Shown here: positions 24,894-34,055 of the stretch, one piece after another | How positions within the stretch are numbered: position 1 is the stretch's first letter | Layout of the letters: the number at the start of each line of letters is the position of its first letter | DNA from: Acinetobacter tjernbergiae DSM 14971 = CIP 107465 | Lineage (GTDB): Bacteria > Pseudomonadota > Gammaproteobacteria > Pseudomonadales > Moraxellaceae | Length of the DNA: 64,000 nt | Assembly: GCF_000374425.1 (NCBI RefSeq) | Contig: NZ_KB894354.1 | Coordinates: 62,001 to 126,000, forward strand | Direction: 5' to 3' | Notes under the pieces: model-generated | What the model was told of the DNA's origin: nothing | Database searches by the model: none | Seen by the model: the letters and a program-made list of their open reading frames with translations, nothing else | Translations under genes and position numbers: made by a program

Positions 24894-26114
24894 ATGACGT
24901 CTTCAATACAGTTGAAAGATGGCATTGCTGATACCGTAGAAAATGATCAGCCGCAAGGTATGATTATGAAGGTTGTAGGTGCAGTCGCTTTTGCTCATTT
25001 GCTGAATGATTTGATTCAAGCAGTCCTGCCAGCCATCTATCCCATGCTTAAAGCAAACTTTTCACTCAGTTTTGCTCAAGTCGGGCTGATTTCCTTTGTG
25101 TATCAGATTACGGGGTCGCTGCTTCAGCCTTGGATTGGACTGTATACTGATAAGCATCCAAAACCTTATCTATTGCCATTAGGAATGATGGTGACATTGT
25201 GCGGTATTTTAATACTCGCATTTTCTCCAAGTTTTACCGTATTGTTGCTCGCATCTGCACTTATCGGCGTAGGTTCTGCAACCTTTCATCCTGAAGCTTC
25301 GCGTGTGGCGAGAATGGCATCGGGTGGACGTTTTGGTACAGCTCAATCGACTTTTCAGGTTGGTGGAAATACAGGAACAGCAATTGGACCATTATTGGCT
25401 GCTTTAATTATTGTGCCTTTTGGGCAACATGCCGTTGCATGGTTGGTGGTATTTTCATTATTAGCGATTTGGGTTCTGTTTGGAGTAAGTCGTTGGACGA
25501 TTAGCCATGCAAAAAACTCATTTGCTGCCAAGGTCAATCAAGCACAAACCAAGTTGCATGGTCGTCAGTTAATCATTGCTTTAACCACTATTAGTGTATT
25601 GATGTTCGCAAAATTTACTTATATCGCGAGTATCAGTAACTATTTTACTTTTTATTTGATTCATAAGTTTCAGATTAGTCTACAAACGGCTCAATTACAT
25701 TTATTTGTGTTTTTGGCTGCGGTTGCACTGGGTACTTTTGCAGGTGGACCGATTGGCGATCGACTTGGGCGTAAAGCGGTGATTTGGGTGTCTTTTGTAG
25801 GAATGGCACCGTTTGCTTTGATGATGCCGTATGCCAACTTGTTTTGGACAACTGTTTTGTCAGTGATCACAGGTTTAGTGTTGTCGTCTGCTTTTGCTGC
25901 AATGGTGGTTTATGCTCAGGAGGCTGTCCCAGGGCGTGTTGGCATGATCTCAGGTTTAATGTTTGGCCTAATGTTCGGTGTCAGTGGTATTGCAGCAGCA
26001 GGGCTTGGACATTTGGCTGATGTGAACGGAATCGAATGGGTATTTGGTTTATGTTCTCTTTTACCCTTACTTGGTTTTGCAACGGTCTTTTTGCCAAATA
26101 CAAAAGCTAAATAG
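24894..26114 (+). CDS. fsr: MFS exporter, fosmidomycin resistance (Fsr) family
   Basis: 406-residue inner-membrane drug exporter with about 12 helices after a short hydrophilic N-terminus. Fsr-like features are AFAHLLNDLIQAVLPAIYPMLKANFSLSF, SLLQPWIGLYTDKHPKPY, FHPEASRVARMASGGRFGTAQSTFQVGGN and GPIGDRLGRKAVIW. Homologues export fosmidomycin and related compounds by proton antiport. The divergent AraC gene is the likely regulator, and the terminator at 26131-26164 closes the unit. The symbol rests on family similarity, not on demonstrated substrate. Confidence 0.85.
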   Translation: MTSSIQLKDGIADTVENDQPQGMIMKVVGAVAFAHLLNDLIQAVLPAIYPMLKANFSLSFAQVGLISFVYQITGSLLQPWIGLYTDKHPKPYLLPLGMMVTLCGILILAFSPSFTVLLLASALIGVGSATFHPEASRVARMASGGRFGTAQSTFQVGGNTGTAIGPLLAALIIVPFGQHAVAWLVVFSLLAIWVLFGVSRWTISHAKNSFAAKVNQAQTKLHGRQLIIALTTISVLMFAKFTYIASISNYFTFYLIHKFQISLQTAQLHLFVFLAAVALGTFAGGPIGDRLGRKAVIWVSFVGMAPFALMMPYANLFWTTVLSVITGLVLSSAFAAMVVYAQEAVPGRVGMISGLMFGLMFGVSGIAAAGLGHLADVNGIEWVFGLCSLLPLLGFATVFLPNTKAK

Positions 26115-26130
26115 TTGGTTTACATTTAAG

Positions 26131-26164
26131 TCTCTCAGTTCTAAAGGATTGAGAGATTTTTTTA
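26131..26164 (+). terminator. Terminator after fsr
   Basis: TCTCTCA and TTGAGAGA arms followed by eight T residues. Confidence 0.8.
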
Positions 26165-26261
26165 TTTGAGATATTTTGAATGAGCTCAACTAAAAGTGAA
26201 TTAGATTTTTTAAATTAAAATAATTTTTAAAGAAATTAATAACTCTAAAGCTGATAAATTT

Positions 26262-26645
26262 ATGAAACTTTATAACAAAAATTTAAAACTACCAGCTCGT
26301 GATTTACGGAACAATATGACTGATGCTGAGCAATTGCTATGGCAAAGGATCAGACGTAAACAGATTTTAGGATTGCAGATTTATAGACAGAAGCCAATTC
26401 TAAATTTTATAGTGGATTTTTATTGTCCCAAAGCTAATTTAGTTATTGAATGTGATGGTGGGCAGCACTATACAGAAGAAGGATTGGAGGCTGATCGGGC
26501 GAGAGATCAAGCTTTGGGGCAGTTGGGATTAAACGTGCTAAGGTTTGATAATAGGCAGGTTTTGACTGAAATTGATGCTGTGGTGGAGAGGATTTATTGT
26601 GTTGTAGAGCAACGGTTAGAACTTATCAAATTAGAATCCCCCTAA
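26262..26645 (+). CDS. DUF559 (Vsr-like endonuclease fold) protein
   Basis: 127 residues with the complete DUF559 pattern: ARDLRNNMTDAEQLLWQRIRRKQILGLQIYRQKPI, then the nuclease-like core NFIVDFYCPKANLVIECDGGQHYTEEG with the D, E and Q/H residues of the PD-(D/E)xK/Vsr fold, and ALGQLGLNVLRFDNRQVL. Likely a small DNA-acting nuclease; its role is unknown, although the family often occurs near mobile DNA. Its last codons and stop (GAA TCC CCC TAA) lie inside the palindromic repeat at 26635-26739, so the repeat supplied the present C-terminus. Confidence 0.85.
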   Translation: MKLYNKNLKLPARDLRNNMTDAEQLLWQRIRRKQILGLQIYRQKPILNFIVDFYCPKANLVIECDGGQHYTEEGLEADRARDQALGQLGLNVLRFDNRQVLTEIDAVVERIYCVVEQRLELIKLESP

Positions 26646-26739
26646 ATCCCCTTTTGAGAAAGGGGGACTTTCCGTGAATTTGATGGTGGTATTGTTTCGC
26701 GGAGTTCCTCCCTTTTTTAAAGGGAGGTTAGGAGGGATT
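26635..26739. repeat. MITE-like palindromic repeat, copy A
   Basis: A roughly 105-bp element with long imperfect inverted arms: the left arm starts AATCCCCCTAAATCCCC and the right arm ends GGGAGGTTAGGAGGGATT. Each arm contains a smaller hairpin (CCTTTTGAGAAAGG; CTCCCTTTTTTAAAGGGAG). It matches copy B at 27630-27729 in plan and most bases. It provides the stop codons of both flanking genes. Confidence 0.85.
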
Positions 26740-27571
26740 AAAGGTCTCCTTCATATATTTTTTTAGCTTCTATGGCTTTATCAAGTTTCCTATGAATAAG
26801 AGATATCATTGATAAAGTATCGAGAGCATCTTGTTCATTGACTTCCCAAGTTATTTTAGGTGCATGTGCAGTAGTATTTCTGAAAGTTCCAAATACACCT
26901 TTGAGTAAATTCATAAACCCTTTTTGTTCACTTTCATGGCTTTCGGTTGTTAAGTTATTTAATGCTAAATAAGGAATTTTACCTTTATATGAGAAAGCTT
27001 GATCAACTAATTCTGAACCATCAGCAGTTAAGTTAGTTTTTATTCTAATTTTTTCTGCAATACTTTTAGTTGCTTCAAATACAGCATGAAAATAATTATC
27101 GACAAGTAATTCAGCTTTGCAAAAAGTAAGGACGTCAGAATGAATTTTTCGGTCTAATAATGTTTTTCTTAAATTTTGAGCTCGTTCTTCAGCTTCAGAA
27201 AAAGTTTTTACTTTATCTGTTTCTCTGATATCACAACTTTCAGTTAGTTCAAAGCCCTCAAATGACAATACATAATTTAGTTCGGTTCTTATATTTTTAA
27301 ACCATTCTTTTCTATGGATGTGTCGGGATGGGCGTAGAACATATTTGATAAATGCTAGAATATTGTTGGAACAGCGATCTTCACTTTACTTGGTACTAAG
27401 AGCATCATACAAACGTTTCCATTTTGTAGAATTCAATTGTGGGTCTTTGATGCTTGTTTCAGCAAGATATTTGGAAATTTCAGTTCCTGAAATCCCATTA
27501 TTTGTATCACCCAAAATTTTACAAATACTTTCTAGGCTACCAAGATCAATATTTTTAATTATTGCCATCAT
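26738..27571 (-). pseudogene. TIGR02391-family protein, interrupted by one stop codon
   Basis: One frame runs from the ATG at 27571 to a TAA at 26738-26740, broken only by a TAA at 27386-27388 (codon 62). The first part (ICKILGDTNNGISGTEISKYLAETSI, TKWKRLYDAL) is the family N-terminus. After the stop come SEDRCSNNILAFIKYVLRPSR and the well-conserved C-terminal domain (HSDVLTFCKAELLVDNYFHAVFEATKS, FGTFRNTTAHAPKI, DALDTLSMISLIHRKLDKA). Restored length is 277 residues, normal for the family, and a Gln-type codon is expected at the stop. Function is unknown; relatives are scattered and accessory, possibly linked to phage defence. The two parts might be expressed separately, since TTG and ATG restarts exist near 27268. 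Confidence 0.85.
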
Positions 27572-27629
27572 TTGCTTTAATTTTTAAGGATTTATATATT
27601 CTAAGTATATGCTTGGGGAATATCAATTT

Positions 27630-27729
27630 AATCCCTCCCAACCTCCCTTTGAAAAAGGGAGGAGCTGTCACGTAACTCATTTGATACGCAAAAGTTCCCC
27701 TCTTTTTTAAAGAGGGGTTAGGGGAGATT
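27630..27729. repeat. MITE-like palindromic repeat, copy B
   Basis: A 100-bp element with inverted arms: left starts AATCCCTCCCAACCTCCC, right ends AGAGGGGTTAGGGGAGATT. It has the same architecture as copy A. It lies 59 bases beyond the 5' end of the TIGR02391 gene and 15 bases before the metH stop codon, so the two copies bracket the TIGR02391 gene. Confidence 0.85.
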
Positions 27730-27743
27730 ATAAGAACTCTAAA

Positions 27744-30700
27744 TTAACCAATCGAATCATCTAAATTCGGTGCTAACCAACGCTTCGCTTCATCCAGTGT
27801 CCAGCCTTTACGTTTCGCATAATCCTCAAGTTGATCCTGAGAAATTTTACCTACGTTAAAGTATTCACTTTCAGGATGCGAATAATAGAAACCACTGACA
27901 GAAGAAGGTGGCATCATCGCAAAGTGTTCAGTCAACTTAGTACCAATCTTCGCTTCCGAACCTAACCAGTCAAATAACACCGCTTTTTCAGAATGCTCAG
28001 GACAAGCAGGATAACCTGGTGCAGGACGAATACCGACATATTTTTCTTTGATCAATTCTTCATTGCCCAAAGTTTCATCGGCTTTATAACCCCAGAATTC
28101 TTTACGGATACGTTCATGCAAATGCTCAGCAAAAGCTTCGGCAAAACGGTCAGCTAAAGACTGAACCAAGATAGCTGAATAATCATCACCTTTGGCTTTA
28201 TATTCATTTGCCAATTCTTCCGCACCAAAGATTGATACCGTGAAACCACCGAGATAGTCGGTATTGTCTTTAGAGGTACTAATAAAGTCAGCTAAAGATA
28301 AGTTTGGTTTGCCTGTGACTTTGTCAGACTGTTGACGCAAGTGTTCAAAAGTATGTGTGACATTCTGCGCTGTTTCATCAAACACGCTGACTGTATCTGC
28401 ACCTGTACGTTGAGCAGGGTATAGACCAAATACAGCACGAGCATCGAAACGATTATTCTCGATCACATCTTTGAGCATGGCTTGTGCTTGATTATACAAA
28501 TCCGTTGCAGCTTCACCGACAATTTCATCTTCTAAGATTTTCGGGAATTTACCTGCCAAGCTCCAAGAAATAAAGAATGGTGTCCAGTCAAAATACTCCA
28601 CCAATGTTGCAAGTGGGTAGTTGGTCAGTACATGTGTTCCCATTGTATTTGGAATTGGAGGCACATAATTCGCATCGACTTTAAAGCCATTTTCGATTGA
28701 TTCGGCATAGCTGAGTTTGGCTGCTTTTGGTTGCTTATTGGCTAAGCGTTCACGAATCTTGGCATATTCAGCGCGATGCTCAGCAATAAAATTACCACGC
28801 ATTTCTTTCGAAAGTAGGGTGGTTGCAACACCTACCGCACGCGATGCATCAGCCACATAGATCACTGCATCATTTGAATATTGCGGATCAATTTTAACGG
28901 CTGTATGCGCTTTCGATGTGGTTGCACCACCAATCAATAAAGGAATGTCAAAACCTTTACGTTGCATTTCTTTGGCAACAAACACCATTTCATCTAAAGA
29001 TGGCGTGATCAAACCTGATAAGCCGATGATGTCACATTTTTCATCAATTGCCGTTTGCAAGATTTTTTCACACGGCACCATTACGCCGAGGTCAACGATG
29101 TCATAACCATTACAACCCAAGACCACGCCCACGATATTCTTACCAATATCATGTACGTCACCTTTTACTGTTGCCATCAACACACGACCTTTAGATTGTG
29201 CATTGCCTTTTTCGGCTTCGATGTACGGGTTTAACCAAGCCACAGCTTGTTTCATGACACGCGCAGATTTAACCACTTGAGGTAGGAACATTTTGCCTGA
29301 ACCGAATAGGTCGCCGACCACGTTCATACCATCCATCAATGCACCTTCAATGACATCGAGTGGACGTTTTGCTTTGAGGCGTGCTTCTTCAGTATCTTCA
29401 TCAATATAGGTGGTGATGCCTTTGACTAAGGCATATTCAAGACGCTTTTCAACTGTTTCATTCCGCCATTCAAGATTTTCAGCTTCACGTTGAGCGCCAC
29501 TATGACCACGGAATTTTTCTGCGACCTCAAGCAATTTATCGGTGGCAATTTGACCTGATTCACCTTGGTTTTTGTTCAGTACAACATCTTCAACCGCATC
29601 TTTGAGTTCTTTGGGAATATCGTCATAAATTGCCATTTGACCCGCGTTGACGATCCCCATGGTCATGCCTTGTTTGATGGCATAGTAAAGGAATACAGAG
29701 TGAATCGCTTCACGTACTGGTTCATTACCACGGAATGAGAACGATACGTTGGATACACCGCCTGAAATCATGGCATGCGGTAAATTCTGTTTAATCCAAC
29801 CTGTGGCTTCAATAAAATCGACGCCATAGTTATTATGTTCTTCAATCCCTGTTGCGACTGCAAAAACGTTCGGGTCAAAAATAATATCTTCGGCAGGGAA
29901 GCCAACATCATTGACTAAAACATCATAAGAACGTTTACAGATCTCACGCTTGCGTTCAGCCGTATCTGCCTGACCTGTTTCATCAAATGCCATGACAATA
30001 ATCGCAGCACCATACTGGCGACATAAACGTGCTTTTTCGACAAACTCGTCATAACCTTCTTTTAAGGAAATTGAGTTCACGACAGGCTTACCTTGTACGC
30101 ATTTTAAGCCTGCTTCAATAATTTCCCATTTTGATGAGTCAATCATGATGGGCACGCGTGAAATATCAGGTTCAGATGCCACGAGATTTAAGAAATGTAC
30201 CATCGCATTTTGCGAATCGAGCATCCCTTCATCCATGTTGATATCAATAATTTGTGCGCCTGCAACGACTTGTTGCTGTGCCACCTCTAAGGCTTCAGCA
30301 AATTTTTCTTCACGGATAAGACGCAGGAATTTTTTTGAACCTGTAACATTAGTACGTTCACCCACGTTGACAAAGAGTGAGTCATCATAAATGTTAAATG
30401 GTTCTAAACCACTTAAACGACATGCAGGCTTCGTTTCAGGAATCTGACGTGGTTTTATATCTTTAACCGCATTGTAAATGGCACGGATATGATCAGGTGT
30501 TGTACCACAGCAACCACCTGTAATATTGATTAAACCACTTTCAGCAAATTCTTTGATGAATGCTGCGGTTTGTTCAGGCGTTTCGTCATATTCACCAAAA
30601 GCGTTTGGTAAGCCTGCATTTGGATGGGCAGAAACAAAAGTATCAGCAACATCAGCAATGGTTTTAACGTGTGGACGCATCGCATCTGCACCGAGCGCAC

Positions 30701-31430
30701 AGTTAAAGCCAATTGAAAGTAAATCACCATGACGAACCGAGTTCCAGAAAGCCTCTGCGGTTTGACCCGTTAAGGTACGGCCTGATGCATCAGTAATCGT
30801 GCCTGAGATCATTAACGGAAGTTCATGACCAAGTTGTTTGAACACTTCTTTTACTGCAAAGATCGCAGCTTTACAGTTCAAGGTATCGAACACAGTTTCA
30901 ATCAAGATGATGTCTGCACCACCTTCGATCAAGGCATGAGTGGCTTCGATATAGTTTTCTTTGAGTTCATCAAAAGTAATGTTACGGAACGCAGGATCAT
31001 TTACATTGGGTGAAATTGAACAAGTACGTGAGGTTGGGCCAAGTACACCGGCAACAAAACGTGGTTTATCTGGGGTTGAATATTTGTCACATGCTGCACG
31101 TGCTAGACGTGCTGCTTCACGGTTGATCTCTGGAACGAGGTCTTCCATGTGGTAGTCCGACATTGAAACACGTGTGCCATTAAAGCTGTTGGTTTCAATA
31201 ATATCTGCACCAGCATCTAAATAGGCTTCATGGATCCCTTGAATAATCTGGGGTTGTGTTAGCACCAATAAATCATTGTTGCCTTTTAGGTCTGAGGCCC
31301 AATCTGCAAAACGTTCACCACGATAATCTTCTTCTTCTAATTTATGGCGCTGGATCATCGTTCCCATTGCACCGTCAATAATGAGGATACGTTGAGCAAG
31401 AAGTGATTTTAGGGTGGCGAGCGTGGACAT
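27744..31430 (-). CDS. metH: Cobalamin-dependent methionine synthase MetH
   Basis: Transfers a methyl group from methyltetrahydrofolate via cobalamin to homocysteine. From the ATG at 31430 (GGGGTTCC upstream; the frame extends to 31472 without support) the enzyme has 1228 residues and all four modules: an N-terminal homocysteine domain (SIGFNCALG and [11 protein letters not shown] supply the zinc cysteines), a pterin-binding domain (INITGGCC to [15 protein letters not shown] onward), the B12 domain with the DVHDIGKN cobalamin-ligand motif, and a C-terminal SAM-binding reactivation domain ([17 protein letters not shown]). No cobalamin riboswitch was recognised upstream. It needs imported or salvaged B12 if the host cannot make it. 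Confidence 0.97.
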   Translation of the reverse strand: MSTLATLKSLLAQRILIIDGAMGTMIQRHKLEEEDYRGERFADWASDLKGNNDLLVLTQPQIIQGIHEAYLDAGADIIETNSFNGTRVSMSDYHMEDLVPEINREAARLARAACDKYSTPDKPRFVAGVLGPTSRTCSISPNVNDPAFRNITFDELKENYIEATHALIEGGADIILIETVFDTLNCKAAIFAVKEVFKQLGHELPLMISGTITDASGRTLTGQTAEAFWNSVRHGDLLSIGFNCALGADAMRPHVKTIADVADTFVSAHPNAGLPNAFGEYDETPEQTAAFIKEFAESGLINITGGCCGTTPDHIRAIYNAVKDIKPRQIPETKPACRLSGLEPFNIYDDSLFVNVGERTNVTGSKKFLRLIREEKFAEALEVAQQQVVAGAQIIDINMDEGMLDSQNAMVHFLNLVASEPDISRVPIMIDSSKWEIIEAGLKCVQGKPVVNSISLKEGYDEFVEKARLCRQYGAAIIVMAFDETGQADTAERKREICKRSYDVLVNDVGFPAEDIIFDPNVFAVATGIEEHNNYGVDFIEATGWIKQNLPHAMISGGVSNVSFSFRGNEPVREAIHSVFLYYAIKQGMTMGIVNAGQMAIYDDIPKELKDAVEDVVLNKNQGESGQIATDKLLEVAEKFRGHSGAQREAENLEWRNETVEKRLEYALVKGITTYIDEDTEEARLKAKRPLDVIEGALMDGMNVVGDLFGSGKMFLPQVVKSARVMKQAVAWLNPYIEAEKGNAQSKGRVLMATVKGDVHDIGKNIVGVVLGCNGYDIVDLGVMVPCEKILQTAIDEKCDIIGLSGLITPSLDEMVFVAKEMQRKGFDIPLLIGGATTSKAHTAVKIDPQYSNDAVIYVADASRAVGVATTLLSKEMRGNFIAEHRAEYAKIRERLANKQPKAAKLSYAESIENGFKVDANYVPPIPNTMGTHVLTNYPLATLVEYFDWTPFFISWSLAGKFPKILEDEIVGEAATDLYNQAQAMLKDVIENNRFDARAVFGLYPAQRTGADTVSVFDETAQNVTHTFEHLRQQSDKVTGKPNLSLADFISTSKDNTDYLGGFTVSIFGAEELANEYKAKGDDYSAILVQSLADRFAEAFAEHLHERIRKEFWGYKADETLGNEELIKEKYVGIRPAPGYPACPEHSEKAVLFDWLGSEAKIGTKLTEHFAMMPPSSVSGFYYSHPESEYFNVGKISQDQLEDYAKRKGWTLDEAKRWLAPNLDDSIG

Positions 31431-31868
31431 AAGGAACCCCAGTAGATAATCAATATAAAAAAGCAGGGGCATTGTAACAGAAGCGCAGAAAAAGCGCGTA
31501 TTTTCAGCATTAGGTTGAGGTGATTCATTGGTTCAAATGAAAAATGTCACAAAATCTTCATTAAACTGAAATAATTACATGAAATAATGCTTAAAAAGGA
31601 AACAGATAGTTATAAATATGACAAATAAGTTTCATATTTTTTTGTGTTTGTTGCAAAATCAGACAAACAGGTTTGATTGAATTTATTTTGAATTAAGATA
31701 TTGTTTTTGTTGTATAAAAATGAAAATAATCTTGGTTTAAATCAAAAAAAACATAAAAAAATGTAAGAAAAATATGAAAATTTGGCTTCATATGACAGTC
31801 CTTTGTCATATAATTGTCATAATTTAATTAAACAATACAGAGGATTTTATTATCTTCTTACCGTCTAC
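31431..31868. other. Divergent intergenic region metH - pit
   Basis: An AT-rich stretch of 438 bases holding the promoters of both genes. The only site I can name is the PHO box at 31803-31820. No small gene, hairpin terminator or cobalamin riboswitch was recognised. Confidence 0.5.
31803..31820 (+). promoter_or_regulatory. PHO box upstream of pit
   Basis: TTGTCATATAATTGTCAT consists of two exact 7-bp repeats TTGTCAT four bases apart, an 11-bp period, closely matching the PhoB consensus CTGTCATAWAWCTGTCAY. An inverted half site (ATGACAG) lies at 31792-31798. The box ends 48 bases before the pit ATG. Confidence 0.75.
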
Positions 31869-33497
31869 ATGAATTCTAATCTTCCTCCTGTTTCGGATTC
31901 ACCGCTTGCCAGTTCTACGGCAAAATCGACGAATGTACATGTTGCTACACCGAAATTTTTTATGCCGGTGTTTTTAACGATTATTATTGCAACACTAATT
32001 TATATTGGTTTTCAGGTGAGTGCTGACTTAGCGCATGTGCCACCATTGAGTTTGTATTCTGTCATTCTTTTAGCTACAGCCCTTTTTATTGCACTCGCCT
32101 TTGAGTTTGTAAATGGTTTTCATGACACTGCAAATGCTGTAGCAACAGTAATTTATACCAATGCATTACCTGCACCAGTTGCTGTAATGTGGGCAGGCTT
32201 CTGTAACTTTTTAGGTGTTATGGTTGCGAGCGGTGCGGTTGCTTATGGCATTATTGCATTGCTTCCTGTTGAAATGATTATGAATGTAGGTAGTGGTGCA
32301 GGCTTTGCAATGGTATTTGCTTTGCTGATTGCTGCTATTTTATGGAATTTAGGAACTTGGTTCCTAGGAATTCCTGCTTCAAGTTCACACACATTGATTG
32401 GTTCAATTTTGGGTGTGGGAATTATGAATCACTTGTTAAATGCATCAACTGGCGCAACCAGTGGCATTGATATGGATCAAGTGATTAAAGTGGGTAAAGC
32501 TTTATTGTTTTCTCCATTAATTGGTTTTGCTTTTGCAGCTGTTGTATTTTTACTGGTGAAAAAAATATTCAAAAATCAATTGGAGTTATTCCAGCCGCCA
32601 GAAGGCAATAAACCACCACCACCATTGATTCGTGCAATTCTAATTTTCACGTGTACAGGTGTAAGTTTTGCACATGGTTCAAACGATGGTCAAAAGGGCA
32701 TGGGTTTAATCATGTTGATTTTGATTGGTTTGGTGCCTTTGGCTTATTCGTTAAATAAAAGTTTAGATGCTCAACATTTGCAGTCATTTGAACAGCTTTC
32801 TGCTCAAACTTCGACCGTATTAAATGTGAATCAAAATGAATTACCTGATGAAAAAGCACGTGCTGTACTCACGAAGTATATTCAAACGAAAGAGCAAACA
32901 CCTGAAGTTGTTCCTGCACTTGCTAGTATTACGTCACATTTGGGTACACATGTTGCAAGTTATGGTGATCTGAAAGCTATTCCAGAAGCTGCGATCAGTG
33001 AAATTCGCAATGATATGTATTTAAGCACGACAACATTTAAGCGTTTAGATAAAGCTAAAGCTTTACCAGTAATGGATGCTGCTCAAGCGAAGGTAGTAAA
33101 AGAATATCGTAGTAGTTTAGATTCATTCCTTCAATACATTCCAAATTGGGTAAAAGTCGCAGTTGCATTGGCACTTGGTCTAGGGACAATGGTCGGTTGG
33201 AAACGTATCGTCGTGACTGTTGGTGAGCGTATTGGTAAAAATCATATGACTTATGGTCAAGGGATGTCTGCCGAGTTAGTTGCAATGAGTACTATTGCTG
33301 CGGCTGATGGCTTAGGTATGCCTGTGTCTACAACTCACGTATTAAATAGTGCTGTTGCGGGTACGATGGTGGCAAACAGATCTGGTTTAAATTTTGCGAC
33401 AGTGAAAACCATTCTTTCAGCATGGATATTTACATTGCCAGCAACGATCTGTTTATCTGGTGGTTTATACTGGTTGTTCTTACAGTTTGTATCTTAA
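31869..33497 (+). CDS. Inorganic phosphate transporter, PiT family
   Basis: Proton-coupled low-affinity phosphate/metal-phosphate importer of the inner membrane. The ATG at 31869 gives 542 residues; the longer frame from a TTG at 31782 would run through the PHO box and is rejected. Two conserved PiT repeats are present: FEFVNGFHDTANAVATVIYTNALPAPVAV near the N-terminus and GVSFAHGSNDGQKGMGLIML in the middle, plus GIPASSSHTLIGSILG and GMPVSTTHVLNSAVAG near the ends of each half. A hydrophilic loop of about 140 residues separates the halves. The PHO box suggests induction by phosphate starvation, unlike constitutive E. coli PitA. Confidence 0.93.
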   Translation: MNSNLPPVSDSPLASSTAKSTNVHVATPKFFMPVFLTIIIATLIYIGFQVSADLAHVPPLSLYSVILLATALFIALAFEFVNGFHDTANAVATVIYTNALPAPVAVMWAGFCNFLGVMVASGAVAYGIIALLPVEMIMNVGSGAGFAMVFALLIAAILWNLGTWFLGIPASSSHTLIGSILGVGIMNHLLNASTGATSGIDMDQVIKVGKALLFSPLIGFAFAAVVFLLVKKIFKNQLELFQPPEGNKPPPPLIRAILIFTCTGVSFAHGSNDGQKGMGLIMLILIGLVPLAYSLNKSLDAQHLQSFEQLSAQTSTVLNVNQNELPDEKARAVLTKYIQTKEQTPEVVPALASITSHLGTHVASYGDLKAIPEAAISEIRNDMYLSTTTFKRLDKAKALPVMDAAQAKVVKEYRSSLDSFLQYIPNWVKVAVALALGLGTMVGWKRIVVTVGERIGKNHMTYGQGMSAELVAMSTIAAADGLGMPVSTTHVLNSAVAGTMVANRSGLNFATVKTILSAWIFTLPATICLSGGLYWLFLQFVS

Positions 33498-33528
33498 TTT
33501 AGTCTGATCGAACGTATAATAGTGTTTT

Positions 33529-33558
33529 AAAAGCTTTGCTTCGGCAAGGCTCTTTTAT
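33529..33558 (+). terminator. Terminator after pit
   Basis: A stem of AAAAGCTTTGC and GCAAGGCTCTTTT with a TTCG tetraloop and a two-base bulge, 31 bases after the pit stop. Confidence 0.7.
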
Positions 33559-33743
33559 TTGTGATCTAAAGATCAAAATGAGTGAAGATGGATTTGTGAC
33601 TTTATTTACTTTTGTCGATTCTAAAATTTAAAGATGTATGCGTCAGGAATAATAAGAAAATTTGTTTAGGTCTAATCGTGATAGAACTGATGGAGTACCT
33701 GCATTGAGTAGAAAATAGTTGTATTCCCCAAACGAGGAATATT

Positions 33744-33771
33744 TTTACCTTTTGTTATAGGCTAATATAAA
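33744..33771 (+). promoter_or_regulatory. Candidate promoter of a small RNA
   Basis: TTTACC (33744-33749) and TATAAA (33766-33771) separated by 16 bases resemble a sigma-70 promoter (4/6 and 5/6 matches). No start codon with an ORF follows before the next terminator. Confidence 0.4.
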
Positions 33772-33777
33772 TAAAAC

Positions 33778-33886
33778 ACATGATGGGCTTGATTCTAGGG
33801 TTATAAATTTATACAAAATACAATATGTCTGACCAATTAATCTATTTACACTCCGCCATTCTCTAAAACAGAGAATGGCTTTTTTT
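33778..33886 (+). ncRNA. Candidate small RNA with perfect terminator
   Basis: A promoter-like pair upstream and a perfect terminator (GCCATTCTCT / AGAGAATGGC with an AAAAC loop and seven T residues, 33855-33886) would define a transcript of about 109 nt with no convincing ORF. pit already has its own terminator 300 bases upstream. The 5' end is estimated. A long pit 3' UTR is the alternative. Confidence 0.4.
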
Positions 33887-34006
33887 ATTCAGATGAGAGG
33901 TGTATTGAGGTTTTCTTGATAGTTTTCTCTAGAGTGTCTGATGAAAAGAGTTTGTTTAACTGATAAAAAAATGTGGCTTATGTAACTGTGATCCCAAATT
34001 TAATGC

Positions 34007-34035
34007 AAAAAAAGAGCTGTTTTCACAGCTCTTTT
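34007..34035 (-). terminator. Terminator after the TIM44-like gene
   Basis: AAAAGAGCTGT / ACAGCTCTTTT, an 11-bp perfect stem with a TTTC loop, just downstream of the stop at 34056. Confidence 0.85.
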
Positions 34036-34055
34036 AAGTTCTATATAGTGTCAAT

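Larger units (their letters stand above)
33498..34055. other. Intergenic region after pit
   Basis: 558 bases without a protein gene. Contents in order: the pit terminator (33529-33558), a promoter-like pair at 33744-33771, a second perfect terminator at 33855-33886 that ends no annotated gene, and the terminator of the TIM44-like gene (34007-34035). Confidence 0.6.

Noticed and set aside
31431..31802. Possible cobalamin riboswitch upstream of metH
   Set aside because: No B12-box-like sequence or multi-stem structure could be recognised in the leader.
31782..31868. N-terminal extension of the Pit transporter from a TTG
   Set aside because: The extension would translate the PHO box and shows no similarity to PiT N-termini; the ATG at 31869 is preferred.
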